Below, piece after piece: positions 13,852 to 20,354 of a stretch of DNA of 24,050 bases (the first letter of the stretch is position 1; the number at the start of each line of letters is the position of its first letter). The translations under genes were made by a program, and so were the position numbers. The notes under the pieces are model-generated. The model was given only the letters and a program-made list of their open reading frames with translations, did not search any database and was not told the DNA's origin. The DNA is from a virus, in the IMG/VR virus record IMGVR_UViG_3300037160_000022, positions 1 to 24,050 of that record; one strand, given 5' to 3'.

Positions 13852-13880
13852 AAGTTAGCAACTCACCTGACTAAGCGCAA
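13852..13880 (-). promoter_or_regulatory. Promoter candidate for the reverse-strand zinc protein
   Basis: On the minus strand: TTGCGC (13880-13875), 17 bases, TAACTT (13857-13852), then exactly 6 bases to the ATG at 13845, matching the leaderless geometry of the 1395 and 15014 genes. Confidence 0.5.
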
Positions 13881-13914
13881 TGGAATAATCTAACTATTTC
13901 ACAACTACTGGATC

Positions 13915-13943
13915 TTGCAGGTAAATTATCTCTACTTTAATCT
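13915..13943 (+). promoter_or_regulatory. Promoter candidate for the 13950 gene, leaderless layout
   Basis: TTGCAG (13915-13920), 17 bases, TAATCT (13938-13943), then GGCCAA and GTG at 13950. No Shine-Dalgarno site is present. The element faces away from the promoter of the reverse-strand zinc protein, 34 bases away. Confidence 0.55.
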
Positions 13944-13949
13944 GGCCAA

Positions 13950-14483
13950 GTGTCTACGATTACCTTAGAGGCAGGCCAGCTAGGGGCGCGTCTGCGATCC
14001 GATGCCAATGGCGCACCTAAGGCAGTGCAGAGAGCCATGTTTAGTGCTGGCCAGAGGGGCAAGGCGCTACTTGTCAAAGACTCCCCCGTAGACCGAGGCA
14101 TTCTTAGAAACGCTTGGAAAGTAGTTAGGCTTTCAGATGGCGTAGAGATCGTAAACGATCAGCCTTACGCAGGCATTATAGAAATGGGCGCAAAGCCATT
14201 CAAGATGTCAGCAGAAGGTAGGAAAGCGCTAGAAGGCTGGGTCTACAGAAAGATTCTACAAGGCACGATCACTCTTAAGCCCCTTAAAGGCAAGGCTCGG
14301 AAGAGCGCCAAAAGCAGACTGGAGCAACAAGCCGAGTCTATTGCTTATCTAATCGCTAGAAAGTTTGAGCGTGTAGGCATGAAGGGCAAGCGCTTTGTCT
14401 ACAACAATCTAGACAAACTTGCAGAGCTTATGGACGGGGAGATCAATCGTTTTTTAAGCAGTTTCTTTGACAGATCTGCTTAA
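13950..14483 (+). CDS. HK97 gp10-like tail completion / neck protein
   Basis: A 177-residue protein with a GTG start six bases downstream of a predicted -10. The central segment KDSPVDRGILRNAWKVVRLSDGVEIVNDQPYAGIIEMGAKP (about residues 43-83) is the recognisable core of the HK97 gp10-like family: a Pro-Val-Asp-x-Gly-x-Leu-Arg block followed by a strand pair and YAxxIExG. The C-terminal half is basic and helical. These proteins form the interface between connector and tail in many phages. Its 3' end overlaps the reverse-strand HNH gene by 30 bases. Confidence 0.8.
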   Translation: MSTITLEAGQLGARLRSDANGAPKAVQRAMFSAGQRGKALLVKDSPVDRGILRNAWKVVRLSDGVEIVNDQPYAGIIEMGAKPFKMSAEGRKALEGWVYRKILQGTITLKPLKGKARKSAKSRLEQQAESIAYLIARKFERVGMKGKRFVYNNLDKLAELMDGEINRFLSSFFDRSA

Positions 14484-15014
14484 ATAACTGGCAGCAGAGT
14501 CTAAAAAAGCAAGAGATTCAAAAAAATGTCCCAGACCTATATTGCAATAATGACAAAGTAGCCCTCTAACACATTTCCCGCAAGATCGATTTTTCTCAGG
14601 ACAACATCTATGATCATGGTCAATGTGCCACGATCCGCTAGTACCTGGATCTCCTTTTTTACAAATAGCACAGCTGTTATTCTGTGCAGTCAATAAGGAA
14701 GTGTATTGTTCTATGCTAATATTATACTTCTGGCACCTAGTCTGAAGTTTTACAGCGGGATCCTTTTGGTATTCTATGGCAAAGTCCAGTACTTTTCGTC
14801 TCCATATAGGATCAGTATGATATCTAGCTTTATTCCTACTTAGAGTTTTTGCGTTATAAACACTTCTCTCTTCACTGGACCAATTAAGTCTCCTAATAGC
14901 AGCCTTCTCTGTCTCGCGTTTTCTTCTTTGTACTTGACAATCTTTACAAAGGGCAGAAGCGGAGCTAATATCACGTAAATTAGGACATTTTTTACAGAGT
15001 AATCGTTTTGCCAC
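14454..15014 (-). CDS. Reverse-strand HNH endonuclease (endonuclease VII type)
   Basis: A 186-residue protein read on the minus strand from the GTG at 15014. An N-terminal zinc knuckle (C7, C10, C23, C26) is followed by a basic helical segment, then IEQYTSLLTAQNNSCAIC (C115, C118), SWHIDHDH (H130, D132, H133, D134, H135), a Cys-containing insertion, and VRGLLCHYCNIGLGHF (C154, C157, Asn158). This is the beta-beta-alpha metal fold of phage endonuclease VII-like nucleases, often free-standing homing enzymes. It lies antisense in the tail-completion region. Its C-terminus runs 30 bases into the gp10-like gene. It has its own promoter-like element and no Shine-Dalgarno site. It differs in sequence from the HNH gene at 9190, so the two are not recent copies. 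Confidence 0.88.
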   Translation of the reverse strand: MAKRLLCKKCPNLRDISSASALCKDCQVQRRKRETEKAAIRRLNWSSEERSVYNAKTLSRNKARYHTDPIWRRKVLDFAIEYQKDPAVKLQTRCQKYNISIEQYTSLLTAQNNSCAICKKGDPGTSGSWHIDHDHRCCPEKNRSCGKCVRGLLCHYCNIGLGHFFESLAFLDSAASYLSRSVKETA

Positions 15015-15020
15015 ATATGT

Positions 15021-15048
15021 AGAGTATCCAAAAATTATTACTCTGCAA
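15021..15048 (-). promoter_or_regulatory. Promoter candidate for the reverse-strand HNH gene, leaderless layout
   Basis: On the minus strand: TTGCAG (15048-15043), 16 bases, TACTCT (15026-15021), then ACATAT and GTG at 15014. The spacer and -10 also form a dyad, AGAGTA with TACTCT. Confidence 0.55.
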
Positions 15049-15091
15049 CTTTATTGAAGACAGTATAAGGCAGTTTTTTCAAGAGTTAACT

Positions 15092-15736
15092 ATGGCTACT
15101 ACCAACATGAAACGCATCGTAGCCAACGCGCTAGCTGACTATATCGGAGCTAACGTCGCAGGTCTTAGCGGCTTGACAAGCGCTGTAATCGCAGGTCCAG
15201 AAGTAGTTTTGCCATGCCTTGCAGTGCGAGTTATTCCACAAGGTCTCAAGTTTGAGCCAGCACAAGAAGACGAAGTCTACGAAACAGACGTAGATGACGG
15301 CAATGTAATTACAGACGTAGGCTCTTGGACAGGCCAGTTTAACCTGGAACTTTATACTACTAGTCCAGCAGAGCGGGAAGTATACGAACAGGCTATTACA
15401 GATCTATTTATGCAGGAGACATGGGCACCAGGCACGCTCTTTCTAGACACACCTGCTCTTACTGTCAACGGCTATATCTCTCTTTACTCAGCAGAGGCTA
15501 AGCTCCGCCTAACAGACGAAGACTGGAACGATGAGATGGCCTTTGAAGCTAAGCGCTATTGCTATCTAACGGTAGACGTGGATCTTCCTGTATTGGTCAA
15601 CAGACTTGCGCACAATCTAGATATTCAATTGGTATTCAGCAACGATTTTGACGCAGTAATCACAGACCGCAGCCAAGTAGATCCTACAGATCAAGTAGAT
15701 GTGAATGACGATGGAACGGTTACGAGAGCGACATAA
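15092..15736 (+). CDS. Probable tail terminator / completion protein, 214 residues
   Basis: Placed between the gp10-like gene and the sheath, where myoviruses usually encode the tail terminator. The sequence is mixed alpha/beta: a helix (MKRIVANALADYIGANV), then LPCLAVRVIPQGLKFEP, WTGQFNLELYTTSPAEREVYEQAITDLF and a beta-rich middle, ending in an acidic tail (DQVDVNDDGTVT). The strand-helix order, with a WxGxFxLxLYTTS-type strand followed by an amphipathic helix, resembles gpU-like terminators, but the similarity is only general. The ribosome binding site is weak (AAGAG six bases before the ATG). Confidence 0.6.
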   Translation: MATTNMKRIVANALADYIGANVAGLSGLTSAVIAGPEVVLPCLAVRVIPQGLKFEPAQEDEVYETDVDDGNVITDVGSWTGQFNLELYTTSPAEREVYEQAITDLFMQETWAPGTLFLDTPALTVNGYISLYSAEAKLRLTDEDWNDEMAFEAKRYCYLTVDVDLPVLVNRLAHNLDIQLVFSNDFDAVITDRSQVDPTDQVDVNDDGTVTRAT

Positions 15737-15738
15737 TC

Positions 15739-15767
15739 TTGCAGCAAGAGTAATTATCTCTTAGCGT
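15739..15767 (+). promoter_or_regulatory. Promoter candidate for the tail sheath unit
   Basis: TTGCAG (15739-15744), 17 bases, TAGCGT (15762-15767), giving a start near 15774 and a leader of about 94 bases. The spacer holds the dyad AAGAG-TAATTAT-CTCTT. The arrangement is the same as before the capsid gene. Confidence 0.45.
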
Positions 15768-15791
15768 GACCATAACGGTAGCCCAACCGCA

Positions 15792-15836
15792 CGTTTAGGC
15801 TTCTAAACGAACGCTTCAATTAGGCGTAACTAATTG
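15792..15836 (+). promoter_or_regulatory. Two tandem hairpins in the sheath leader
   Basis: CGTTTAG-GCTT-CTAAACG (15792-15809) and CAATTAG-GCGTAA-CTAATTG (15817-15836) are both perfect 7-base-pair stems. The ribosome site AAAGG lies about 20 bases further on, before the sheath ATG. They could stabilise the 5' end of an abundant message or bind a regulator. Confidence 0.65.
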
Positions 15837-15867
15837 GAACCATAGCGCTCGTCTATAAAGGTCTAAA

Positions 15868-17394
15868 ATGCCTGCACCGTATTTTACTACAAACGACTCT
15901 GATGTATCCCAACTTGAAGGCGTGTACATCAAGGAGACTAATCCGCCAGCTACAGTGGCAGAGACTTCTCTTAACACCGTTGGCGTGTACGGAGTAACTC
16001 TTAAGGGCCCAGTTGGCCAAGGTATCCTTATCGGATCTGAGGCTCGGTTTGTAGAAGTGTTTGGCGGCGGATATCTTGCTGGCGTGAACATTAACAAAGT
16101 CTGGAAGTCCATTCTCAATAAGGGCTTTTCCAGCCTCTATGTTTCGCGTGTAGCAGCTGCTGCAGCTGTAGCCGCAAGTTTCACTACTGAAACCGCTACA
16201 GGTGGCGGCGGAACGGCCAACATGCGTATCGACGCAAGCTCGGTAGGCACTTGGGGCAACTCTCTCCAATTCAGAGTCTATGCAGCTACAAGCGGTGTAT
16301 CCAACGCGTTTAACCTTGACATCAAAGATACGATCACGGGCAAGATCTGGACGTATCCTAATCTCGATATCGTTACAGGCGGTGGAGACAACACTGCCTC
16401 GGTAGTAGGTAATGATCCTGGCGCACCTGTTCTCTTGACCAAACTCGCGTCTACACGCCCTGTCAACAGCACTGCTAGCACAGACGGAGCAGACGCCTCT
16501 GGATTTACTCCGCTCGGTGCGACTGTAGCAGCGTTTACTAGCGTCGCGGGTACAGATGGATCGGTAGCAGACTCGGACTATCTGACCTACGGCCTGGACG
16601 TACTTGCCACTCTTAAGGGCGTAGCGATCATCTACTGCGCTGAATACACCAGTGCAACCATCAAGGCTGCTACTAAGGTCTTCGCAGCAGCATCGTCTGA
16701 TCGCATGTTCCTTATCGGAGCGGATTCGCATACGGTGATCGCATCTGCGGCAGTTTCAGATGTAGCGACCTATCAGAGCGATCGCCTGATCTATTGCTTC
16801 AACCACACATATACAATCGATCCTGTCCTGGGCACGGAAGTTTTGTGCAAGCCGGAATCTTGGATGGCTGCTGTACTTGCTAACACGGATGTGGATATTC
16901 ACCCCGGCGAGGAAGACACTAAGGCTTTCCTAGCAGGCATCACGAGAATTTACTATCCGGCGCTTGTGCGAGCGGACTATATCTCTCTTAAGGCTGCAGG
17001 CATCGCGGCGCTCGAAATCGATTTGGGCAGTCCGGTGTTTGTCTCTGGTGTTGTTACAGGCCTGACTCCTGGCAAGACTGAGATTACGCGTAGACGTATG
17101 GCTGATTTTATCCAGCTGTCCGCAGCGTACACCCTGCGCTTCCACGTGAAGAAAAAGAACACTGAGCAACGTAGAACGGCAATTGCCGCTACTCTCAAAG
17201 GCTGGCTCTCTGGTCTTAAGAAGCAAGGTCGCGTTGTAGAAGACTTCAATCTGGATATGAATATCCTCACAAGTCCTACGGATCAAGCCAACGGCATTCA
17301 GCGCATTCTGTTGCAAGTACAGTTGCTCCCTCACATGCTGGAAATTGTGCTGGTAACTGAAATCGGCGAGACGGTCTCTATCACATCGAACTAA
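15868..17394 (+). CDS. Contractile tail sheath protein
   Basis: A 508-residue protein with AAAGG six bases before the ATG. The N-terminus has the sheath pattern (QLEGVYIKETNPPATVAETSLNTVGVYGVTLKGPVGQGILI), in which a short strand is followed by a T.vg.vG..kGP..... segment used for subunit interlocking. The middle is a variable Gly/Thr/Ser-rich domain. The C-terminal 130 residues are the conserved helical/beta handshake region: RRRMADFIQLSAAYTLRFHV, then a helix and a strand pair ending in LVTEIGETVSI. Sheath subunits wrap the tube and contract to drive it through the cell envelope, so this gene establishes the myovirus type. The strong codon bias matches the capsid gene. Confidence 0.87.
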   Translation: MPAPYFTTNDSDVSQLEGVYIKETNPPATVAETSLNTVGVYGVTLKGPVGQGILIGSEARFVEVFGGGYLAGVNINKVWKSILNKGFSSLYVSRVAAAAAVAASFTTETATGGGGTANMRIDASSVGTWGNSLQFRVYAATSGVSNAFNLDIKDTITGKIWTYPNLDIVTGGGDNTASVVGNDPGAPVLLTKLASTRPVNSTASTDGADASGFTPLGATVAAFTSVAGTDGSVADSDYLTYGLDVLATLKGVAIIYCAEYTSATIKAATKVFAAASSDRMFLIGADSHTVIASAAVSDVATYQSDRLIYCFNHTYTIDPVLGTEVLCKPESWMAAVLANTDVDIHPGEEDTKAFLAGITRIYYPALVRADYISLKAAGIAALEIDLGSPVFVSGVVTGLTPGKTEITRRRMADFIQLSAAYTLRFHVKKKNTEQRRTAIAATLKGWLSGLKKQGRVVEDFNLDMNILTSPTDQANGIQRILLQVQLLPHMLEIVLVTEIGETVSITSN

Positions 17395-17406
17395 GGATTA
17401 TTATTT

Positions 17407-17844
17407 ATGTCGCAAAGAGTACGTGGCTCAGAAACTACAATCCAGGTGATCGTAGATGGAGATCTTAAACAGGGCTCGTGGGCGAAAGTCCTAGAGTGGA
17501 ATATCTCTCCTAAGCAAGAGATCGCAGAGACAGGCTTTCAAGGTGAACTGGAAGATGATTACGATTTCCAACACCACGGCTTTGGCTTTGATATGAGCTT
17601 GCAAGAGCTTGATTCCAAACTTCGCGATGTGTTGCTCGATTTTGTCTCGCGTGAGCAAGCGCGTGCGGCGTATCCAGACGTCCAGATCGTACTTACGATC
17701 AAGTTCCGTGCTGGCCAGGCTCCTACGGAGACACTCGTGCTGGAGAACGTAAAGTTTAAGTTTGACTCGATCCAATCTGCAGCTAAGAAAGATTTCGTAG
17801 CGACGAAGATTTCTGGATCGTTCGCGACGATGACACGCCAGTAA
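17407..17844 (+). CDS. Tail tube protein
   Basis: A 145-residue protein immediately after the sheath, the standard position and size for a tube subunit. The predicted fold is a beta-sandwich: RGSETTIQVIVDGDLKQGSW, VLEWNISPKQEIAETGFQGE, a Phe/Gly-rich loop (FQHHGFGFDMSLQ), then VQIVLTIKFRAGQAPTETLVLENVKF and a C-terminal strand. Its hexamers would stack into the tube through which DNA passes. AAGGA lies nine bases before the ATG. Codon choice is biased as in other abundant proteins. Confidence 0.78.
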   Translation: MSQRVRGSETTIQVIVDGDLKQGSWAKVLEWNISPKQEIAETGFQGELEDDYDFQHHGFGFDMSLQELDSKLRDVLLDFVSREQARAAYPDVQIVLTIKFRAGQAPTETLVLENVKFKFDSIQSAAKKDFVATKISGSFATMTRQ

Positions 17845-17869
17845 ACCCTAGTTAGAAAGTTAGACCCCT

Positions 17870-18256
17870 ATGAACAGATCTGTAACGTACAAGCTTGATA
17901 AGTTCACTGACTGCCTGGATGGCGACGCTCGTAAGATTTCGAGTTTTACTATCAGGACCACAGACGGCACGGACGAAACCTACGCTGCCAAGAAGGCAGA
18001 GAGCACGGGTAACAGCATGACCGAGGAGCTTATTCGCTTCTCTATCACTGGGTACTCAGTAGTTGTAAACGAACAAAAAGAAGGCGAGCCGGCAGTAGTC
18101 ACCAGTCAGGTTGTGATGGTTAAGCAGCCCTTTCTGGCCTTTGACAACTGGTCTACCAAGGCACGCAACTTTGTAGTTGCAGCCTGGAAGCGCCTCAGCA
18201 CGCCTAACGAAGTAGAGATCGCGGATTTTTTCGCGTCCGCTTTGGAGACAGAGTAG
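17870..18256 (+). CDS. Tail assembly chaperone, short form (gpG-like)
   Basis: A 128-residue protein between tube and tape measure genes, the usual slot for the tail assembly chaperone. The sequence is not strongly conserved but has the expected size: MNRSVTYKLDKFTDCL, a polar middle with SFTIRTTDGTDETYAAKKAESTG, then a more hydrophobic part (FLAFDNWSTKARNFVVAAWKRL) and an acidic end. Near the 3' end is T TTT TTC, a canonical -1 slippery heptamer, in the correct reading register (codons GAT TTT TTC). The second frame continues open to 18492, giving the long form listed separately. The ribosome binding site is weak (GAAAG upstream). Confidence 0.75.
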   Translation: MNRSVTYKLDKFTDCLDGDARKISSFTIRTTDGTDETYAAKKAESTGNSMTEELIRFSITGYSVVVNEQKEGEPAVVTSQVVMVKQPFLAFDNWSTKARNFVVAAWKRLSTPNEVEIADFFASALETE

Positions 18257-18492
18257 CTAACGCTGCTATTCGTAGTACTAGAACAGACTACGATCAGACT
18301 CTAGAGCGATTAGCAGGAGAATGGGCAAGACTCTCGTGGTGGTTACCAATCACCTGGAGTGAGTATAAACTTATTTCTACTGCGGAGCGTTACGCACTCT
18401 TTGAGGCGCTTAAAGATATTCAGCGCGAGCAAAACGGTAATGACACGTTCACAGGCCAGCCCAGGATGGATAAGAAGCAAAGCCTGAGGTAA
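17870..18492 (+). CDS. Tail assembly chaperone, long form made by -1 frameshift (gpGT-like)
   Basis: After the slip at 18226-18232 the -1 frame reads on as RVRFGDRVANAAIR... to TAA at 18490-18492. This gives 121 shared residues plus 86 new ones, about 207 in total. The extension is protein-like (LERLAGEWARLSWWLPITW; EYKLISTAERYALFEALKDI) and its frame has an upstream stop at 18205 and no start codon or ribosome site of its own, so frameshifting is the only likely route. This is the same logic as lambda G/GT and Mu/P2 analogues, where the two products coat the tape measure during tail assembly. Confidence 0.8.
18226..18232 (+). promoter_or_regulatory. -1 ribosomal frameshift site T TTT TTC
   Basis: The 0-frame codons here are GAT TTT TTC. 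Slippage of both Phe tRNAs by one base keeps pairing (TTT TTT), then decoding continues at CGC (18232-18234). I do not see a convincing downstream pseudoknot; only a weak TAGC/GCTA stem lies near 18255. Confidence 0.82.
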
Positions 18493-18536
18493 TTTTGCCA
18501 AAGTAGATTTTTTGTTGCAGAGTCTAGCGAGGCTCT

Positions 18537-20354
18537 ATGGGTAACGAGACTGTCTACTCAGTTAAGGTAAAATATCAACTCGATGCTAATCAAGCAACGT
18601 CGAGTCTTAAAGGCATGGCTCATCAGGCTGAGAAAACTGAAGGCTCAGTTTTTTCGCTTAGACATGCTGTAGAAGCTTTAGCGCTACACAAAGTGTTTGA
18701 GTTAGGCAAAGAAGCGCTCATAGATTTCAATTCAGAGATGGAATCTCTCAAGATCGGAATGAGTACCGTAATGGAGATGAATCTCCACTTACCGTTCCAA
18801 AAAGCCCGATTCGAAGCTGATAAACTTTTTGAGACATTTCAACAGTTAGCTAAAAAGTCCCCGGTTACTACTGCAGACTTTATGCACATGGCTTCTGCCA
18901 TCGCTGCACCTGTCGCCATGGCCGGTGGCGGACCTGACAAGCTCGCGAAGATCACGCAAGGCGCAATCATCGCAGGTCTCGCTTACGGCAAAGATTCGCA
19001 GACCACTTCAATGGCTATCGAAGAGATGCTAGGGGGTAAAGTTCGCAAGACTAACCCGATGGCCATGTCTCTGATCGCTAGCTCAGGCAAAGACGCACAG
19101 TCTTTCAACGCGATGTCTTCGCAAGCTCGCGCTAAATCAGTTGAAGAAATTCTCTCTGCTCCAGCGCTCAAAAGAGCGGCTGATCGGTTTGGAGAGTCTT
19201 TCAAAGGCCAGACATCGACTCTGAAAGACAATTTGCAGATCGCTCTAGGCGAAGTAGGTAAACCACTCATGGAGGCAATGACAGCCGAAGTGTCTAAGTG
19301 GAATAACTGGATCGAAAAGCATCCTAAGATGATCGCAGAAGTAGGCCAAAAGCTCGCTTCCATGATCAAGGGCGCGTTTGAGTTTGTCAAAGACGCAGGA
19401 GCGTGGCTAGTAGACAACAAAGAGACACTCTTCCAGATCGGAAAGATGTTTCTGCTTTTCAAGGGCGCACAGATCGGCACCGGTCTTATCAAGACATTCG
19501 CAGAAGGCCTAAGTTCTCTCGGTAAGAACGCCAAAGAGGCAGGCACTACATTAATCGGCGCGTTTACTAGTGGAGGTGGAATCACAGGAGCATTCGGGTC
19601 TGTGGTCGGAATTCTCAAAGGTGCTGGCGGATTAATTCCCGCTCTAGGTCTGTTCATTGGTGGACTGGAGCTAGCTGCCCACTTTCTCAGCACGCACAAT
19701 GAGGAAGATAAGAAAGCGCGTTCCGCCAAGACGTCTATCCACGAAGCCGTAGGGGATTTCCCGGCTATGATGGAGCGCAGTAAGTTTCTCAAAGAAACTC
19801 TTGCTGGCAAGGGCCAATATGGCGCTATGGCTTCGCAGAGTCCTGAGATGAAAGAGCGCTACGCCTCGGAACTTGAGGGCATCAACTCCAAAATGTTTGA
19901 CTCGGAGAAAATGGGCGAGGCACTGAAGAAAATCAGTGAGGCATCTGAATCCAATGGCGGATCGAGCTTCAAGAATCTTTCTCTTGCAGATATGAACCAC
20001 GCGGAGCGTTACATGCCTAACCTGTACGCACATGGGGAGGCCGCGGATAACAAGAAAGTGGCAGAGGAAATGCTATCCACCCTTACTATGTTCGAACACC
20101 TGACAGTGGACGCGCGCAGAGAAGCACTCAAGTACGCTTTCCCTGAGCAATGGGGCACACCTACTAGCCAAAAACCGGCAGCACCTGACTCCGGATGGTC
20201 TGGGGGAGAGAAGCCGCAAGTTAACGTAACAATCCAGCGGATCGAAGTAGCCTCAGAAGATCCAGATAGATTCGTATTTGGTCTTGCAAAAGTTGCCGAG
20301 CAAGCGGTTAAGCACAAGACACAATCTTCCCACACGATTCCTGGAGGCTTCTAA
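18537..20354 (+). CDS. Tail tape measure protein
   Basis: A 605-residue protein directly after the chaperone genes, as in nearly all tailed phages. GAGG precedes the ATG by four bases. Features: an N-terminal helical region with Gln/Ala/Lys-rich coils (QLDANQATSSLKGMAHQAEKTE), a Gly/Ala-rich stretch with IAAPVAMAGGG and ITQGAIIAGLAYG, and two hydrophobic segments (about 300-325, LFQIGKMFLLFKGAQIGTGL; about 345-385, a Gly/Phe/Val/Leu-rich run) that may span the membrane during DNA entry. The C-terminal 170 residues are charged. At 605 residues it would set a fairly short tail, since length generally scales with tape measure length. Its stop overlaps the next ATG (TAATG). Confidence 0.85.
   Translation: MGNETVYSVKVKYQLDANQATSSLKGMAHQAEKTEGSVFSLRHAVEALALHKVFELGKEALIDFNSEMESLKIGMSTVMEMNLHLPFQKARFEADKLFETFQQLAKKSPVTTADFMHMASAIAAPVAMAGGGPDKLAKITQGAIIAGLAYGKDSQTTSMAIEEMLGGKVRKTNPMAMSLIASSGKDAQSFNAMSSQARAKSVEEILSAPALKRAADRFGESFKGQTSTLKDNLQIALGEVGKPLMEAMTAEVSKWNNWIEKHPKMIAEVGQKLASMIKGAFEFVKDAGAWLVDNKETLFQIGKMFLLFKGAQIGTGLIKTFAEGLSSLGKNAKEAGTTLIGAFTSGGGITGAFGSVVGILKGAGGLIPALGLFIGGLELAAHFLSTHNEEDKKARSAKTSIHEAVGDFPAMMERSKFLKETLAGKGQYGAMASQSPEMKERYASELEGINSKMFDSEKMGEALKKISEASESNGGSSFKNLSLADMNHAERYMPNLYAHGEAADNKKVAEEMLSTLTMFEHLTVDARREALKYAFPEQWGTPTSQKPAAPDSGWSGGEKPQVNVTIQRIEVASEDPDRFVFGLAKVAEQAVKHKTQSSHTIPGGF

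Noticed and set aside
15853-16731. 292-codon antisense frame in the sheath gene
   Set aside because: Same codon-bias effect; Cys/Ser/Arg-rich nonsense-like composition and no start signals.
18255-18275. Possible stimulatory structure after the frameshift site
   Set aside because: Only a 4-base TAGC/GCTA stem was seen, too weak to claim.
18983-19810. 275-codon antisense frame in the tape measure gene
   Set aside because: Shadow of the repetitive helical tape measure sequence; Pro/Ser/Leu-rich, no start signals or motifs.
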